DNA from: Protonemura montana
Taxonomy: Eukaryota; Arthropoda; Insecta; Plecoptera; Nemouridae
NCBI GenBank assembly: GCA_947568835.1
Contig: OX387605.1
Location: 10,544,418-10,608,417 of the forward strand
Length of the DNA: 64,000 nt
Direction: 5' to 3'
Positions within the stretch are counted from its first letter, which is position 1. Every line of letters starts with the position of its first letter. Both the position numbers and the translations under genes were made by a program. The notes beneath the pieces were generated by a model that worked only from the letters and a program-made list of their open reading frames with translations, was not told where the DNA came from and did not search any database. Positions 12,001 through 26,065 of this stretch are shown piece by piece.

Positions 12001-15000
12001 TGCAGAGCAGTTCGACAGGACCGGATCAGTAGGCCACCCTTTTTGACGACAGAAAACTCGGCGAAGCCTCAAAGCGCATTTCAACACACATTGAACTAGG
12101 AAGAGCCAACGAAAATATGTATGTCGCCGAATTCGTGACTTATTGGTGTTTTTCCACTTTGAAAATCTTTTCATCTTGTTTCATAGAAAACATCTTCAAT
12201 TTCTAAAGATATCACGAGGTCAAAATCGTGATTGCAATTTTCAATTGAAGCCGAGTAAAATGATACTAACGTTAGGTAGAGCTTAAGCATCCCTTTTAAA
12301 CCAGCACTGACAAAATTCTGCTATAAAAAGGGTACTGTATCTCTGAACCACCATTATCATCTAACCGATATTCCATTGCAATTATATTAATTAGCTGGTT
12401 CAAAAGTAAGTAGATGCCATGTTCATACGTTTTTGATGTCAGCTTTTCTGGCTTGTGGACATTTCATCAGGCAGCTTCCGCAAGCCCGAATCCAAACTCT
12501 TTAGAAGCGTGTGGCGAAACCCTGGCAACCACCCACCCTCGGTGGCTGCACAAATATAACTAGCCGACCACCCACCCGCCCGTCCGGCCGCTGCACGCTG
12601 CCCACCTCTGTCCAGAGACTGGTAATAACCGAGTCGCTGTAGACCTTGTGGTCAGGAACTCCTATAAGAACTTTTCAAATAAACTTTGTGGTGCTTTACA
12701 GAAATCCGCACGGCATGTAAACTTTACAAAAGTCTATTCGAATTGTGACCTGTGTCTCGTGAATGTTGTTCGTAATACCTGGCTGTGTTTTACTTATCTA
12801 GATTAAAATTCTAGCGAACTAACGCACCACAATTCTTTTTCTTAAACCTACTAAAATTGTTTTCTATTTTGTGAGTTTTTTACTTTTGTAGGCTAGGAAT
12901 AAAGTTTCGTCGAGATACAGTTTATAGATGTTCGATATCCTGATTTTTACAAAATGAATTTCGGATCGCCAAATGTAACATATCCAAGGACTTGTTCCTT
13001 CGATACTGTTTCTGATCCAGAGAGTCTAGATGAACTGACGGTCCATCTGAAGTAATGGAATTACGTTTGAGAAGACATCAATGAAGAAGCAATTAAATTC
13101 TGGGTACTATGGATTCAGCAGTAAACATCGGGCAGTACTGATCACAACCAGGAAATAAAAAAGCAGTCCTAACTTCTTTCATGAAAGCGGAATAAAAACT
13201 TGGGAGGAAATGCTGCTTGAGGTCATCTGCAGAGGCTTTTTTTATCTCAAAATTTATTATCCCATGGTTTTTTTCTGTAAAAACCAAGGTTTATAGACAG
13301 TGATATCAATGGAGGACTTGTGGCCAATAGGCGTGCGCTGCGCCTAGGGGTCACGGAGGTGATTTCTCTCTCTTATTCCTACCCTCTGCTATGCACCTCT
13401 TAAGTCACCGCGTCACAAGCCCAAAAAATGTGATAAATGCGATTGTTTCTTATTCGGAACTTAAGGTTCTTGTTTGAAAGTCTGGCTTCTGACTTGCTAG
13501 ATTTCTACTCGGTGGTAAATGGATCGCCGCAACAACCGGGCAATATAAATGATGATGTTGATGATGATGGCGGTGATGGATAAAATGATGGTCATGAACG
13601 TCTAATAAACCAATTCCTGTCTTCGGACACTGGATATTAGAGTGCAAATAATGGAATGTGAGATCTAGAAATTAACGTTCAGACCAGAAAAGACGACTTC
13701 AGGGTCTTTGAGCCATTGAAAAATGCACGTTTCCGTTTGAAAAATGATCAAAACATAGAAACGGGGATCTTAATCTGTTCACTGTAACCAATTAATTGTA
13801 CGTGACATTGTATCAATCAAAAATTCAAAAACGCCAGCCTAGAATCAAAATTGTAGAAAGACCATTATCTACGCACAATTATCCATCTCGTTTCTTAATG
13901 AACGGGCTGTTGGACGAAAACTTTCCACGGGAGTCGCTCCAAACTTGAAAATAACTTGGTTGAAATAAGCTCGCAAATCAAAGGTGTTTCCAGAACTTTA
14001 CCTTCTGTTTTATGAAATTAAACTAAATCTTAACACAAAGCCACTAAAGTAATTGCTGTCGCTTTAGCCTTTCGGTGTGATAAAGCTGAAAGATTCTTTG
14101 AACGAGAGTCCGCCGTTCAGTTTGCTAACTCGCAGCTATTCATTTATCTTCGATCTACAAAAAGATTTAATTAACCTAACGTATAGGGAGGAATGACATA
14201 AACCCTGTTAAAACATTGACTATGTCCTGACTAATCACCCAATTTATGGCAGCTATGAACTCTTTAAACGATGTTTATTCTAAGGTTTATGAGTAAATCA
14301 GCCATATAGTACGTTTATGTCCACATAGTTTAAACAAAATGACCAATAAACTAAACAATAACAAAAGCTCCGTTATCCTTATAAACGAAATACAGCATTA
14401 ATGGAGCGAACACAATAAACTGTTTGCCAATATAGCGAAGACTGACAGTTCAGGAGTATTTGATGAATCTTAAAGAGGTACCTTGATAGATTTTCATACT
14501 GCTTTTAAGGCAAAACTAAATTTTCAAATTTCTGAATAGAGATTTTCTTCAACGATATTCTTATATAAATTATAATAATGCGCTGAAATTTTCCGCAACC
14601 TTCGGATGTAGCATTATATTTGATAGGAAATGTAGTTCCATTGTGAATCGTGTTTACAATTTCCGATTTCTTGAACATAGAGTTTGATAGCAGCCCCACT
14701 CTTTTGTCCCGGAGGAAATTGCCTGCGACCTCTTATTGTAAAGAGATTGAACGTCTATTATGGATCACCATTATCGTCTCGATGCCGCCCCGCAGTAGTG
14801 GAACCATGAGAATCAAATCAATACACGGAACCACAATTTTCCATCCACGTGCACTGAAATAACGCACATGGCACGATGCACTGCAATGTTCCGCTCACTC
14901 TATCTCTCTCTCTCTACCTGTCCTACCTCGGATAGCGTCGTGGGAACTATCTTAGGCGTGCCTCGCTGAATAATTCGATTACTTACTTGAACTTTGACGC

Positions 15001-15129
15001 ACATCTTTAGTTCAATTATCGCTTACACCGCATGCGAATACTTAATAACCAGACCATCCCCCAAAACGTGTTACTTAAAGCATTGGGCTTATAGGTATAG
15101 TCAGAGGGCCAGTGACAATGTTAAGTTGT
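9001..15129. other. No gene seen
   Basis: Mostly AT-rich. Overlapping minus-strand frames at 10119-10566 and a plus frame at 9543-9758 are unrecognised. A GC-rich patch at 12480-12640 and a (CT)n stretch near 14900 are the only other landmarks. Confidence 0.5.
13548..13592 (+). repeat. Imperfect GATGAT microsatellite
   Basis: Repeated GATGAT with interruptions. The minus-strand histidine-rich frame over it is a translation of this repeat, not a gene. Confidence 0.75.
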
Positions 15130-15480
15130 CTGCACGAAAAATGGTCGCCAAATAACTACTTTATAAAACAAACTACTACAACTACAAACTACTACTTGAC
15201 AAAAATGGTGGATTCTACAAGGTGAAAACGCCGTCTTTATGAGGGTTATTTAATTTATTTACTTTACGCCAGATTACTTGGATTTTAAACTGGTTTTACG
15301 CTTAATTTTTATTTATTTATGGTTACCTCAACGATTGATGAATATGTATCGATATTTTGAGTCAAAACTTTTTTATTTTAGAAGTTTTTTAAACAGCACG
15401 TCAGCATCGCTTTCGGGTGTCACCTACCATTACTACGTGTTGCTGACTCGTTTGCTCAGCAGTCAGTTTAGCATTAACGC
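15130..15480 (+). repeat. Dispersed repeat of unknown family, copy 1
   Basis: Shares an ordered series of matches with 48265-48590. These include ATGGTCGCCAAATAACTACT against ATGGCCGCCAAATTACTACT, CGATTGATGAATATGTATCG against CGATTGATTTACATTTATCG, and CGTGTTGCTGACTCGTTTG against CGTGTTGCCGACTCGTTTG. No coding motif, RNA promoter or terminal repeat is visible, so the class is unknown. Confidence 0.65.
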
Positions 15481-18400
15481 TGGCCCTCTTTTTATAACTA
15501 TAAACTCAATGCCAACTTGTCATTCGATTTGTCGGGATGTTACGAAACTTACTGATGATGTATTGGCGTACGGAAACACGAGGGACACTGTAAAAGGAAT
15601 TTAAAACTCTAAAATTGATAAAATATTACATTTAGCATAGTCATTTTTTAACAAGCAAATTGTCTTTTCCTTATACTTTGACAATATTATAGAAACTCAG
15701 GGACAAATACACTTTCTATCAAGAGTTTCCTCGCAAGTTGGCTTGGCGGAGAAATGCGCACTGTCAACGCGTTGCCGTCTAGCGCGCTCTTTGGCGGCGG
15801 CAGCGTCGTAAACTAATTTAATGTCCCATCAACGGCGCCCTCGTGTGGCTCCTGTGAAATGCTGTGCGAGGAGCTTCCATCAGAATTCGAAAATTAAATC
15901 TAGAGCCCGGGCTCCATCGTCTTTCGTCGCGAATATTTAGACGTGAGAAATGAAAATAAAGAGGGGAACGAAGTTTGCGAGGAAAATGAATGTCGGAAAG
16001 AATTATGAAATAAAACGGCGAGAGGAGTCTAGTTGTCATTGAACCAGAAGGCATAAAACAAGCTGTTATGCATTGACAGACATAAGTACAATGGTACAAA
16101 GGTCCATTGTGAAACGTCAACTGTGAATTAGATGTCAAACGCAGATTTTTCATTACGTTTTTAGGGGCATCGTCTGGTAATTTAAAAAATTGGCACCTAA
16201 ATGAAAGGATTATGTTGGATGTTTCTAAATAACATCGCCGTTTTTGACACCAAGAAGTACACACTAAGAAAGAGACGGACTAAGAATCGCTGGAAGAATG
16301 TCGAGCCAAGTTTATATTAACACTTCTAAAGTTTGAGCGGAAAGAAAATAAGGAAAACAGCAATAATGCAAAAACAAACAAAAAGCAATAAAAAGATGTA
16401 CGTATCTGCAAATTTGTTTTTTTATAACTAATCTATATGAGATTTAAAACAAGTTTTTTAGTTTTACGAACAACTTTAACCGTGTGTAAATGGAAATGAA
16501 GAAAACCCATTTTCTATAACTACTCTTACTTTCGTCATGCAATCTTCGGTACAGCGTTACGTATAAGGTATATATCGTAAAAAGTTTCACGGCGTTCTTG
16601 CAGGATGATTATTCAAAATTTCTGCTCGTAAAAAAAAACTAAGCGTACGTTCTTCGAGTGGGGACATGCTCGGAGTCGTGCCCTCGTGAAGCGTTTCAGG
16701 TGGAAGGACGGCGTTGAGGGGCGGGGGGGTAGCAGGGACGAAGGAAATCAGGATCATAGCGGGCGATGCAATCAGAGCCGAATCGTGGGGTAATCCGAAG
16801 CAAATACATTTAAATGTTGCACCCTCCAGCAGTTTCCCTTGCCATAAACCATGATCTGATCAACATTAAAACCCAATAACCTTGTCGGAAATCCCGCTCA
16901 TACCGATGAATACAGATATCGGGAAATGTTAAATGAAATATTTTACGGTGCTTATCAAATTTCTCTCTGCGTCTTCGCGATCGGGCTGGCATTGGATGAG
17001 TTTGTGTTAATTTAGGGACGGTGAAGGTTCATAAAACTCAGAGCTGAAGTAATAATAAAAAAGGAAGAGTCTCTGAAGTAATTTCCGGTGACATATTTGA
17101 AGTATTGGACGTGGATTAAAAAGGCTGAAGCACCCTTTGTGTGACACACGTGTTCATATGAAATCATTTTAATTAGCATACATGCATTCCATGCATTCGT
17201 GGATTTATATTTTTTCACTGAGTTTTTGTTCTTATTTTAGTGTGACACTGGGATCCATTTTATGTAGAAACAAAATTCAGGCGCAAAAATTTTTAACACA
17301 TTTCAAGGATCAAATAGGAAAAGAGAGAGAGGGTCGAGGGAGTTTTTATTATCCGTCGCAATTTGCGATCGGTTCGCGGATCTAGTGATCTTCAAACGTG
17401 AATCGAGAATCAGACCTTGATTTATTTCGAATGTAATTTCAATTCCCGATTATCAAATTACCAATTGCCTTTTCCTGCCGCATCCCTGCAATTTATCTGG
17501 ATCGGTGGGCCAAGGGGTTCGCGTTGGTCGATATACAAACGATTAGTTACACCAAATAGGTGTAAATTTCCGCTCGCACGAAGAGATGGTACATGTCTCT
17601 TGCTTTAATCATTTCGAAAATTTATCTAACTCTCTCCCAAGTCCCAATGATTTTTTTTCTTCATAAAAACGCGTGTTATTATATTATACAAGAAATGTGC
17701 GATTTTCAATATCATTGTTTGCTTGCTAAATGGAAAATATGGTAACACCATTAACAAAGTAATTCATGACAAAAATAATAGCATCACCGACCTCACTTTC
17801 TTTTAAATTGCTTTCTTTTCTTAACAGGCCTTTTATAATACCTGTCTCCTAGCCCAGTTTGCATCTCCAACACCGCCGCAACGAGATCCAAGAGCCAAAA
17901 ATCTTCCGCCATTTCATGCTGACACTCTTTTGTTACCACCCTTCTATTGAGATTTCGTCCCGAAATCTTTCTTTGTTGAAAACGATAAACGACTAGTTGC
18001 AACTCAGTCACTCTATTAGCCTAACTTCTCTCTTTTTTCCGCCCCCCGAACTCCTTGTAAGACGCAGACGGCACAGGCATATCATAGGCAATTTGGGCCG
18101 TCGTAGCACGCGCACCCACAATCGGCGTTTGCTGTCTGTGCTCCTGTGACCATCACTGACGATTGTGTCCAATCACAGATCTGACTCAGCAGACTAAGCA
18201 ATGAAGAGACGATGACAAAAAGAAGGAATCGCCGTCCGAGGCGTCTTTCATTCTTTTCGATATTGCAAATCTATTCAAAAAGAACATTGAGTTCCATTCT
18301 AAGCGACGTGCAAAGGATTCGATTTTTGGATGAACTGCACAGAGCTGTGATGACTTTAGCTTCATTCAAATAAAATCCTTTTTGGTCTGGTTTTTACACG

Positions 18401-19299
18401 TTTTGATTGTCTAGTTTTATCTACCATCTATAAAGGCTTGTGTAATCTAAAATACATGAGATTGCAAGCAATTACGTTTGAGGTTGAATTGCAAGCCACG
18501 TTCTTTTTACATATACGGTACATTCATGAGCGTAGTAGTTTTTCAAACGCGACAGGCATTTTCCTCTGGCTGTTTAATGCGGCTGTAAAAAGGGGGTCGG
18601 CATGGAAAGGGGAAAAAGAGGAGGGCTGCGCCCACGCACGCATTATCTGCGACAGTGGCGAGGATACTCATTCCGAGTACGAATCCATACTTATATGATA
18701 ATATTATTTCAAATTGCCACATTACTGACACAAAATATTCCCGCTCAGTGAGTTCCCGTTCTATTTATTATCACATTTGTCTCAGTTTAGGCATTCCTGT
18801 TCGTCTCTTTATCTTAGTTTTCCACATCAACGCTGCTCCGCGTTTCCCTCAAAATTATAGCACAAACGAGCGCTTTCCCGTCTTCCCATCGGAAAGAAAC
18901 TAGACCTGGAAATCCCAGCTTACAATTAAGCACCACAGATGATAAAATTATTAATCCCTGATTTAATTTTCTATTAGAATTTAATTTTGAAAATGATGAG
19001 CTACGATTATTATTGCTTCATTTCCTAAAATTAATTGAGTTGTTCCTTTGACAAAAATGCCTACGCGACTGAGCACAGACATCTTGGATGAAAAATAATA
19101 CATTTTTTCTAATGGAATCAGAAATAAATGTACTGAAACGTTTCAAAGCATCGCTGGAGATTTAGCGATGCCACAGAGAAAAATAAAATTTAAACGTCCG
19201 CTATGAAAAATAATTTCATAACTTATAGCAGAGAAAATATTACAAATGAACGAAACAAACATCAGTTGCACGGCGTTGAAAATTCTCTCGTCTCGGATT

Positions 19300-19530
19300 T
19301 GTATTGTTCAGTTCGTTTTTCTGCTGGCGAAACGCCCGTCGATTCTAGCGTTCACGCATCAGGTGTACGAGCTGACCGAGCGGAGGCGCTCAACTCTCAT
19401 CCGCCGGATTCGCGCCGGCGCTCGCGAAAAAGAGAAAATCAGAGAAAGCAAGCCGCCACGCGATAACGACGCTGTTAACGTTCACAAACTTTTGACAAGT
19501 TGACATAGCCGCAGCGGCAGCGTGCCTAGC
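19300..19530 (+). promoter_or_regulatory. GC-richer patch with initiator-like TCAGTT
   Basis: A 230-base GC-rich island in AT-rich DNA contains TTCAGTTCG near 19308, matching the arthropod initiator TCAGTY, with CGTCG about 28 bases downstream, near the downstream promoter element position. Open frames cross it on both strands, as expected for GC-rich DNA. It could be a promoter or 5' noncoding exon. Nothing identifies the gene. Confidence 0.18.
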
Positions 19531-20689
19531 TGACTCTATCGAGACAGTTCTAATTAAATTGAATGTCTCGTTTATACAACTTGTCCATAGAGCTTTGCGA
19601 ATTTCTACAACAAAATAACTGGCGATACAGGATGCCCACATCGCCATTTCTGCAACAGGCCTTAATGGCGTTTAACGACTGTGATAGAATTGCTTCGTGG
19701 ACAGACGATTTCTTTTGTTTGTTTTTATTCCCCAGCAAACTCAAATAATATAAATTGAAGACATTTTTACGCTGATTCGGCTCGAATCTTTTCGATTTAT
19801 GCCAACCGTAAACGTCCAATAGAAAAAAATGCGCCTAATTTTGTGAACAATCGCATACGTGGCACAAAATCTAAACTCGATCGAGGCATTACAATTTTGA
19901 CGAATTGTCGAATTGCACGTAAATTAAACTCATCAATTGATTGCGCTCACAAATGGAGTAAAAAAGCAGAAGGAATTAAATTAATAGAACGTGGTGTTAT
20001 ATGCGCAGCTCGCGAGGGTGAGGGTTTAAATTGGAGATGAAGCTACGGTTTTCAGGCTCTACCACCAGCGCATAGCGGCGAAAAGTAGTTGACCAAACTG
20101 CGGAACACTATGCAAGAAATCTCCTATTCCCACTCTATAATACCGAAGCGCAAGGGTAAAACCAGCGTCAAACTATACCCATGGCTTCGCAGAGAGAAAA
20201 GTATGAGAGATAGTAAATAGGAGTTTTTCCCGACCTAGCTTAATCTACTGTGTCATCCAACCCACCCTCTATCTCTCTTTTGCTTTACCCTTTCCTCCAT
20301 GGCTGGGTGAAATTCCTCGTCTATATTTCACGGCGGCGACGCGTCTACCCCTTATCGCCCCACACGCTCGAATGCATTTTCATAGGTAATTAACCCCACG
20401 CGACGAAATTTCATAGGCGTTAAATGCGATCGTGCTGTGACTGGAAAAACGCACACAGTTTTCCCGATGACGGACGAAATATGTGGAAAATAAAAGATGA
20501 ACCATGCCCTTGGTAGTATAAAGTCAAAACAGCTATTTTCATTTACGTATGCAAACGATGGACTAGATTTAAAAGTCGCTTCAATTTGGGACAACGTTTG
20601 AAGGAAGCAGAGCATTGATGCGTTTGGTGTGCTTTGAACAATTTTAAATCAACGATCTGCCCAACAAAATCACTCAGCCTTTGCAAGGC

Positions 20690-20960
20690 CTTGAAGACTG
20701 ACTTGACACACGCCAAACAGGCACAAGAGTTGAGAACGTTCGTGCCCTCGTCGAGGTAAGCCTAGTGTGGACGGGGCACGGGATGGGGTGTCCGGTTCAC
20801 TCCCCCAATCGCGAGCGAGCGCGCGACATTAGTGATGAATTCAGCGTTCTATGACCGCACACTGACAATAAATTATGTCCACCCGCGGGCATCTCGTCGA
20901 CGCACGGCGCAGCTCCATTGCACCCGCCGGGTCGCGACGAGGCGAGGCGAGGCGGGGCTA
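20690..20960 (+). promoter_or_regulatory. CpG-rich patch with a strong splice-donor match
   Basis: The region contains GTCGAG|GTAAGC at 20755/20756, a good 5' splice site, followed by a CpG-rich segment with GCGAGCGAGCGCGCG and a GAGGCGAGGCGAGGCGGGG run. A 5' noncoding exon and promoter of a long-intron gene would look like this. There is no supporting open frame. Confidence 0.15.
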
Positions 20961-22339
20961 TTTTGCCCCACTATTTGCATACCAATTTGAGAGTGACCAG
21001 TTTTCACGGCTGCCGAGTTGATGCAGTACCAGTCAAAACATGCGGTAAATCAATACAAATGTTTGTAGTGATCGCACCTTCGTCGGCGATATGAGTTGTA
21101 ATCAAAGAACTAGCTCGTTGAATCGTTTAAAAAGAAGTAGCTTTTAGGTTTTGACCGTAAAAAGGATCATTACGGCAAAAATATCGTGCAAATTCCAATT
21201 CCCAAAGTCAAGCTGTCAGAAACGCAATTCTTCATCAGAATTGATTTGATCTACTGCTTTCGAACCGCGCTGTTTATGATAAATTCATTGAATACGGGAA
21301 ACAAGATTTCAGTAATCATATCGCCATCCTCCTGGCTGCGTACCAACCCCCCTCCCTATCACATTGGGCTAGGGGGTCGTAGCACCCCAAAACACGAGCC
21401 GTGAGTTATAGCGACCACGCGGCAGGAATGGAAACCGTAGGCTGACGGGAATTAATCATTGTTTACTACGCATCTCCATTACTCGCCGTATAGACCTGGT
21501 TACTTTGCTACGCACTGTCGCTTTTTATTAATTTACGCGTCACTGTGTGGATGTTGTCTGTAATTGCAAGTATTGTTGCAACTCTTTAAGAATTTGTACA
21601 AAAGCTGAAGACAAATGATACGTACTTATTTTAAAACTGTATTTTTCTGTTGAGTATGAAATGGGTATAAGTAAAGTACGAACAAAAGTTAAGTGAAAAA
21701 AATTGTAAGTAATTGAAATGAAAACACTGTTAACAGTGACTTGCAAATTCCAACACATTTAATACAAGAAAACATACTGTGTTTTCTTTCCATCTCGACT
21801 ATTCAGCTGCTACCTACAATTCTATTTTTATTGAAATGCTTCTGAATATTATGTAAAATTCTAGAAATGAATGTACAATAATAAAGGCACTAACCTACCA
21901 TGGTATTTCCCTACAGAAGCAATCGAAAATGTTCGTATGCTTGACATGTATAATACGAATAATAGAGTACCTACCTACCAAAAGACGGCAAACCTCAACA
22001 ACCAATTTTGAATAAATTTATCAGATTTTGTTTAGGTTACCCAGGCGCGGTTCCTCGCTCCTACAAGGAAATATTATATTCAATCTCTTTTATTCGTCCT
22101 TAAAGAATAGCTTTTGTGGGAAGTATTAAATAATTTAGTTCCACTCTTGCCTTCCTTTCTACGTGAAGTTAGGCAAAGAAATTTCATTGCTTGTTGTCGA
22201 AAAAATTCGTGACACCGTTAGCTTTTCTCTAAATTTCAGTTAAAACCAGAATTGAAAAAATAAAAATTTTAAAGAAGCCAAAAAACCGCTAGCTATGTCT
22301 TCTACAGTATGGGAGACTTATTTCCTTGCGTCTTCTCTA

Positions 22340-22533
22340 GGTGTTCCTTCCGGTGGAGGTGCCGTGCCAGCCCGCAGCGAAGCACATGCAATGCTAATGC
22401 TAACGGTGCTGATGCCACCAGTTTTGTTCAGCAACTTGTGCTGAGTCAAAGTTCATCGAGAAACTATTCATTTAGATCTGTTCATGTTGGTAACAGCCAG
22501 CAAGCAAGTGATGTTCTAATAGACGTTCGTTAA
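22340..22533 (+). other. Weak candidate last exon
   Basis: A frame from a possible splice acceptor (TTCTCTAG, ending near 22341) to a stop at 22533 encodes a serine- and glutamine-rich stretch, SFVQQLVLSQSSSRNYSF, ending SQQASDVLIDVR. Base composition is less AT-rich than the flanks. No family is recognised and no upstream exon is seen. Confidence 0.15.
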
Positions 22534-25500
22534 ATAACGCTGTCACTTTAATAAGAATTATTTTATTTTTGATCCTTAGAAAACTTCCCGAATTACTTTG
22601 GCGGTTTGTTATGTCCTATTGCCATTAATGTTAATGAATTATGCAATACTTGTATTGCATCTATATATATAATTGGCAAATTATACATACAACATACATT
22701 TCCTGACTCCAGATCATTTTCACCGTCCAATTGTCGGGAAAAAATGGCATTTCGGGCAAATGATTATTACACTAATTGACCGGACTGCGATATTAATTAT
22801 TCCGTGAAAATACATTTCATTTGTAGAGGAGTAATTATTAAATTTCATCGGTCTGTGATATCATCCCGTACGGAACAATAACTCTGGCTGACACGCTAAA
22901 ATGGTTCCAGTCCATTTCATAAATCTACTGCAGCAAAGCCTCAAACAGGGACAACACAACAGAAATAGAAAATTATTGTAACGACAGAAATAATTATGCG
23001 TACCCGCACCTCGACTGTCATAGGTTCAAAATTCCCCGTACGTTTACGCCCTACGTTCTATCGTCGAACGCTAATTTTTCGCCACTTAAAACAGCCGTTT
23101 TCCTCAATCTTTGTTCCTGACATAGGAATTTAATTAGAAATCTCACCCAGATAATTAACTAATTAGTATTTATCATAACAGCTGAGGAAACAAATTCAAA
23201 ACACACTTTCTTCCCCGCAAAAAGCAAAACAGGTTTGAGTATTACCTTTGGCTGGTAATGCCGTTGGCTTCGTCGAATGCATTCCACATTATTCCCCAGG
23301 GAAAAAAGGAACAATGGAGAAGACTCTACTTGTCTTCCGAAAACGGAAGGAGTTCCCGGGGCGAACCGTTATTAATGTGATAACATCTTATCTTCACAGC
23401 ACACTAGACGACACCACGTCTTCTTTGCACCAGCTTCTATCCTCGCCGCAATGCGTGGAGGCAATGCGTACGAGCCGACGCTCGTGAGTTTCTATTACGC
23501 AAAAGGAGCAAATTTTATCAGTCACGTTAGAGGAGCATTATTTTGCGTGTGCGACTATCACATGAAAAATTTGTATTCTTAGAACGTATTGGAGCTGTCA
23601 GGAAAGCTGATCATAATTCCTTGGCCACAACGGAATGACGCTTTCATTGTTAGGGGTGGGGGGAGGGGGACGTGTCATTTCGGGTGAAAGATATTTTACC
23701 AAAAACGGCGACCCGTCCGCCCACCAGCCTTTTCAGCGGCGCTACTTGTTGATTAAATAGTTTCGCTTGGCAGCCGGTCAAATCTAACAATTATTTCGAG
23801 AAAAGGAACAACAACAACAAAAAATCACAATTTTGTACAAAATGCTTCAAAATAAACCTTAACCGTTATAGATGGAGCATGTTTTATGTATCTTGCTTGC
23901 TTTTACCCGGAAAGTATAACCTATAAAACAGCTATCCCATTTAGATTGCATGCTTTTTGATTAAATGTCCTCAAATTTCAACTGTGTAATAACTTTTGAC
24001 GTCGTACATGAGCGCTAATTAATTACTGCGTGTTTCATATGTAAGGACTCAAGTGCTTTTCATCTTAAGTGTATAGAAGTGTGAGGCAGGTAGGTAGGTA
24101 GTACAGTATGTGTTTTCTTACGCCTCACGTCTCCGCCGTAAGGACAATGACGTGTATATGTACCGAGTCGTGTCTTATCTTCATTTACTAGCGCTGCATT
24201 GTACATAGGATTTTAGTAATATACCAGCTAAACTCGTCACAAGGAATTTTGCAAACTTAAATATTTGAACACGTTTTCTACTTGCCTAATCTCTTTGATC
24301 CGTGTAGATGAGAAGGGTCACGTTTTACACACGAGGCGAGACCAGCTCTGACTTTGACCCTCCTTTTTGAAAGACACGTCTCGTCTGAAACTTTCTTGTT
24401 GTCGACTTTCATTGCCAATCAAATCTTAGAATTCACGGTATCATAGCTCTGACTTCAAGAATGAAGAAATTAAAGCTAAACAAGCTTAAGTACAAGTAAA
24501 GTACAAGACAAGTAAAGTACAACGATTCAATTAATGCTTGTTCAAATGAATCGAAAATATTTCACGTTCGGAAATTTTTAGAAACATCAGTTTTGAATGA
24601 GGCAGTACAATTTGTTGTTATTTCACTTTTTACAGCGCGCTTAAAGTTGCTTGGTTTGGATTTCCTAAAACTTTGGACTCCTTTAACCAAATAACTTACT
24701 TCCCTCTTGCGCATCACTTCACTTCCGTTTCCTTCCATTTCCTTCCGTTTCCTCAATTCCACCTTTGATCGAGACATTGTGTATTGGTCTCAAGTCAAGC
24801 GATTTATGATCGTAAAAAAAACACGACTAGAAAATAATAAAATACGGATAAAATGAAACTAAGGTGAACGAATAGATAAATAAACAATCTTATTTATGTG
24901 CCCGATTTTCGCTCGCGGGCCGAATACCTTTCTGCCAACCATACACCGCTCGACAACAAGTTTCTAGCATGGTACTCATACCTCTTCGCGAGAAACAATA
25001 AGGAAAGCGAGAATGAATTTATATGTATGGCTTTGCAGAAACAAGACGGCAAGTCAACGAAACGTTCGTAGATGTCAGAAATCTTGCATAAATTGTTCCT
25101 TGGCATGGAAAATTCTCTTTTCAGATGGTATAGCTCTGTAGGGTTCATGCGAACGGTTGATAGAAAATCTGGAGAAAATTCAAGACGAACAGCGTTCAGC
25201 CATTTCAACGTGCTCCAGAGGCATCGCGTCTGGCGGTAAATGTTGAATGCCTCGACTGCAAAGAGCAGATGACATAGATGATTAGCTCCTGTTCGGTGCT
25301 GCCGTATTCCCGATTTTCCGTGACTTTCTCAATGGAAAATGAATGGAAACTGTTTTTTATGAAAGGCCTCTTATAGACTGTAGTGGTAGTTCGAACTGAT
25401 TGAACTACACTGCAGCTATTTTCGGGTTAAACTATGTCCAGAGATTCCTGAGACACTCCAAATATTTATTACATATGTCAGCTCTCGTGAACGCGCACGG

Positions 25501-25621
25501 AAAAGCGGTACAGCATCTTTTCTTAGAGAGGGTTTTACTCATCATTGACGAAAACATTAGCTAAATATGTAATAATGACTTTGTTCAAAAATATTCTAGG
25601 TGATTATGTGAAATCTGGTTT

Positions 25622-26065
25622 AAATTCCAAACGCTTGCAATGCGCGGGGTATTTTATTGTAAGGAACACTACTAACCTCTCAAAAATTGATGTAAAATTG
25701 ATGTAAAACAACAACAAAATAACGAATAACAGCTTATACCCCGCGCATTGCAAGCGTTTGCAATTTAAATCGGATTTCACATAATTAAAACGAATCCAAC
25801 GTTAAATTTGAGTTATTCAAGTTTAACAGGTTATGACGTTGTACAGCGTCACTAGAATCAGAGTGACTGTGAGCGTTCACCGCCTCATGGTTTTACTCCT
25901 TGGAGATGCGTCATTTTTATCAAATGCACTAAAATCTTCTCAAAAAGCATGTGTCTAAGTAGCTCAATTGGTTAGAGCAACACCGCTATAAGATGAAGAT
26001 CGGGGTTCGAGTCTCCGTTTTGATATCAATTTTTGAGAGGGTAGTAGTGTCCCTAATAATACAAT
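25622..26065 (+). repeat. Composite tRNA-like repeat (copy R2)
   Basis: Left end matches copy R1 (CCAAACGCTTGCAATGCGCG). An inverted copy of the same end sits at 25735-25770. The shared body and a tRNA-like cassette at 25953-26024 follow. The cassette has an A-box-like TAGCTCAATTGG and a B-box-like GGTTCGAGTCT. The outer inverted repeats are CTCTCAAAAATTGATG on the left and its counterpart ATCAATTTTTGAGAGG on the right. It has no coding capacity. Confidence 0.85.

Larger units (their letters stand above)
15481..25621. other. No confident gene; scattered GC-richer patches
   Basis: Includes a 148-codon minus-strand frame at 15818-16264 without protein-like composition, a G-rich segment near 16710-16740, and the weak candidates listed separately at 19.3, 20.7 and 22.3 kb. 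The pattern fits an intron or regulatory region but proves neither. Confidence 0.5.

Noticed and set aside
13450-13647. Histidine-rich minus-strand frame
   Set aside because: It is the translation of a GATGAT microsatellite.
15818-16264. 148-codon minus-strand frame, the longest in the middle of the window
   Set aside because: Composition is rich in Arg, Ser, Phe and Cys, with no motif, no splice context and no start environment. A frame this long is expected occasionally in GC-richer DNA.
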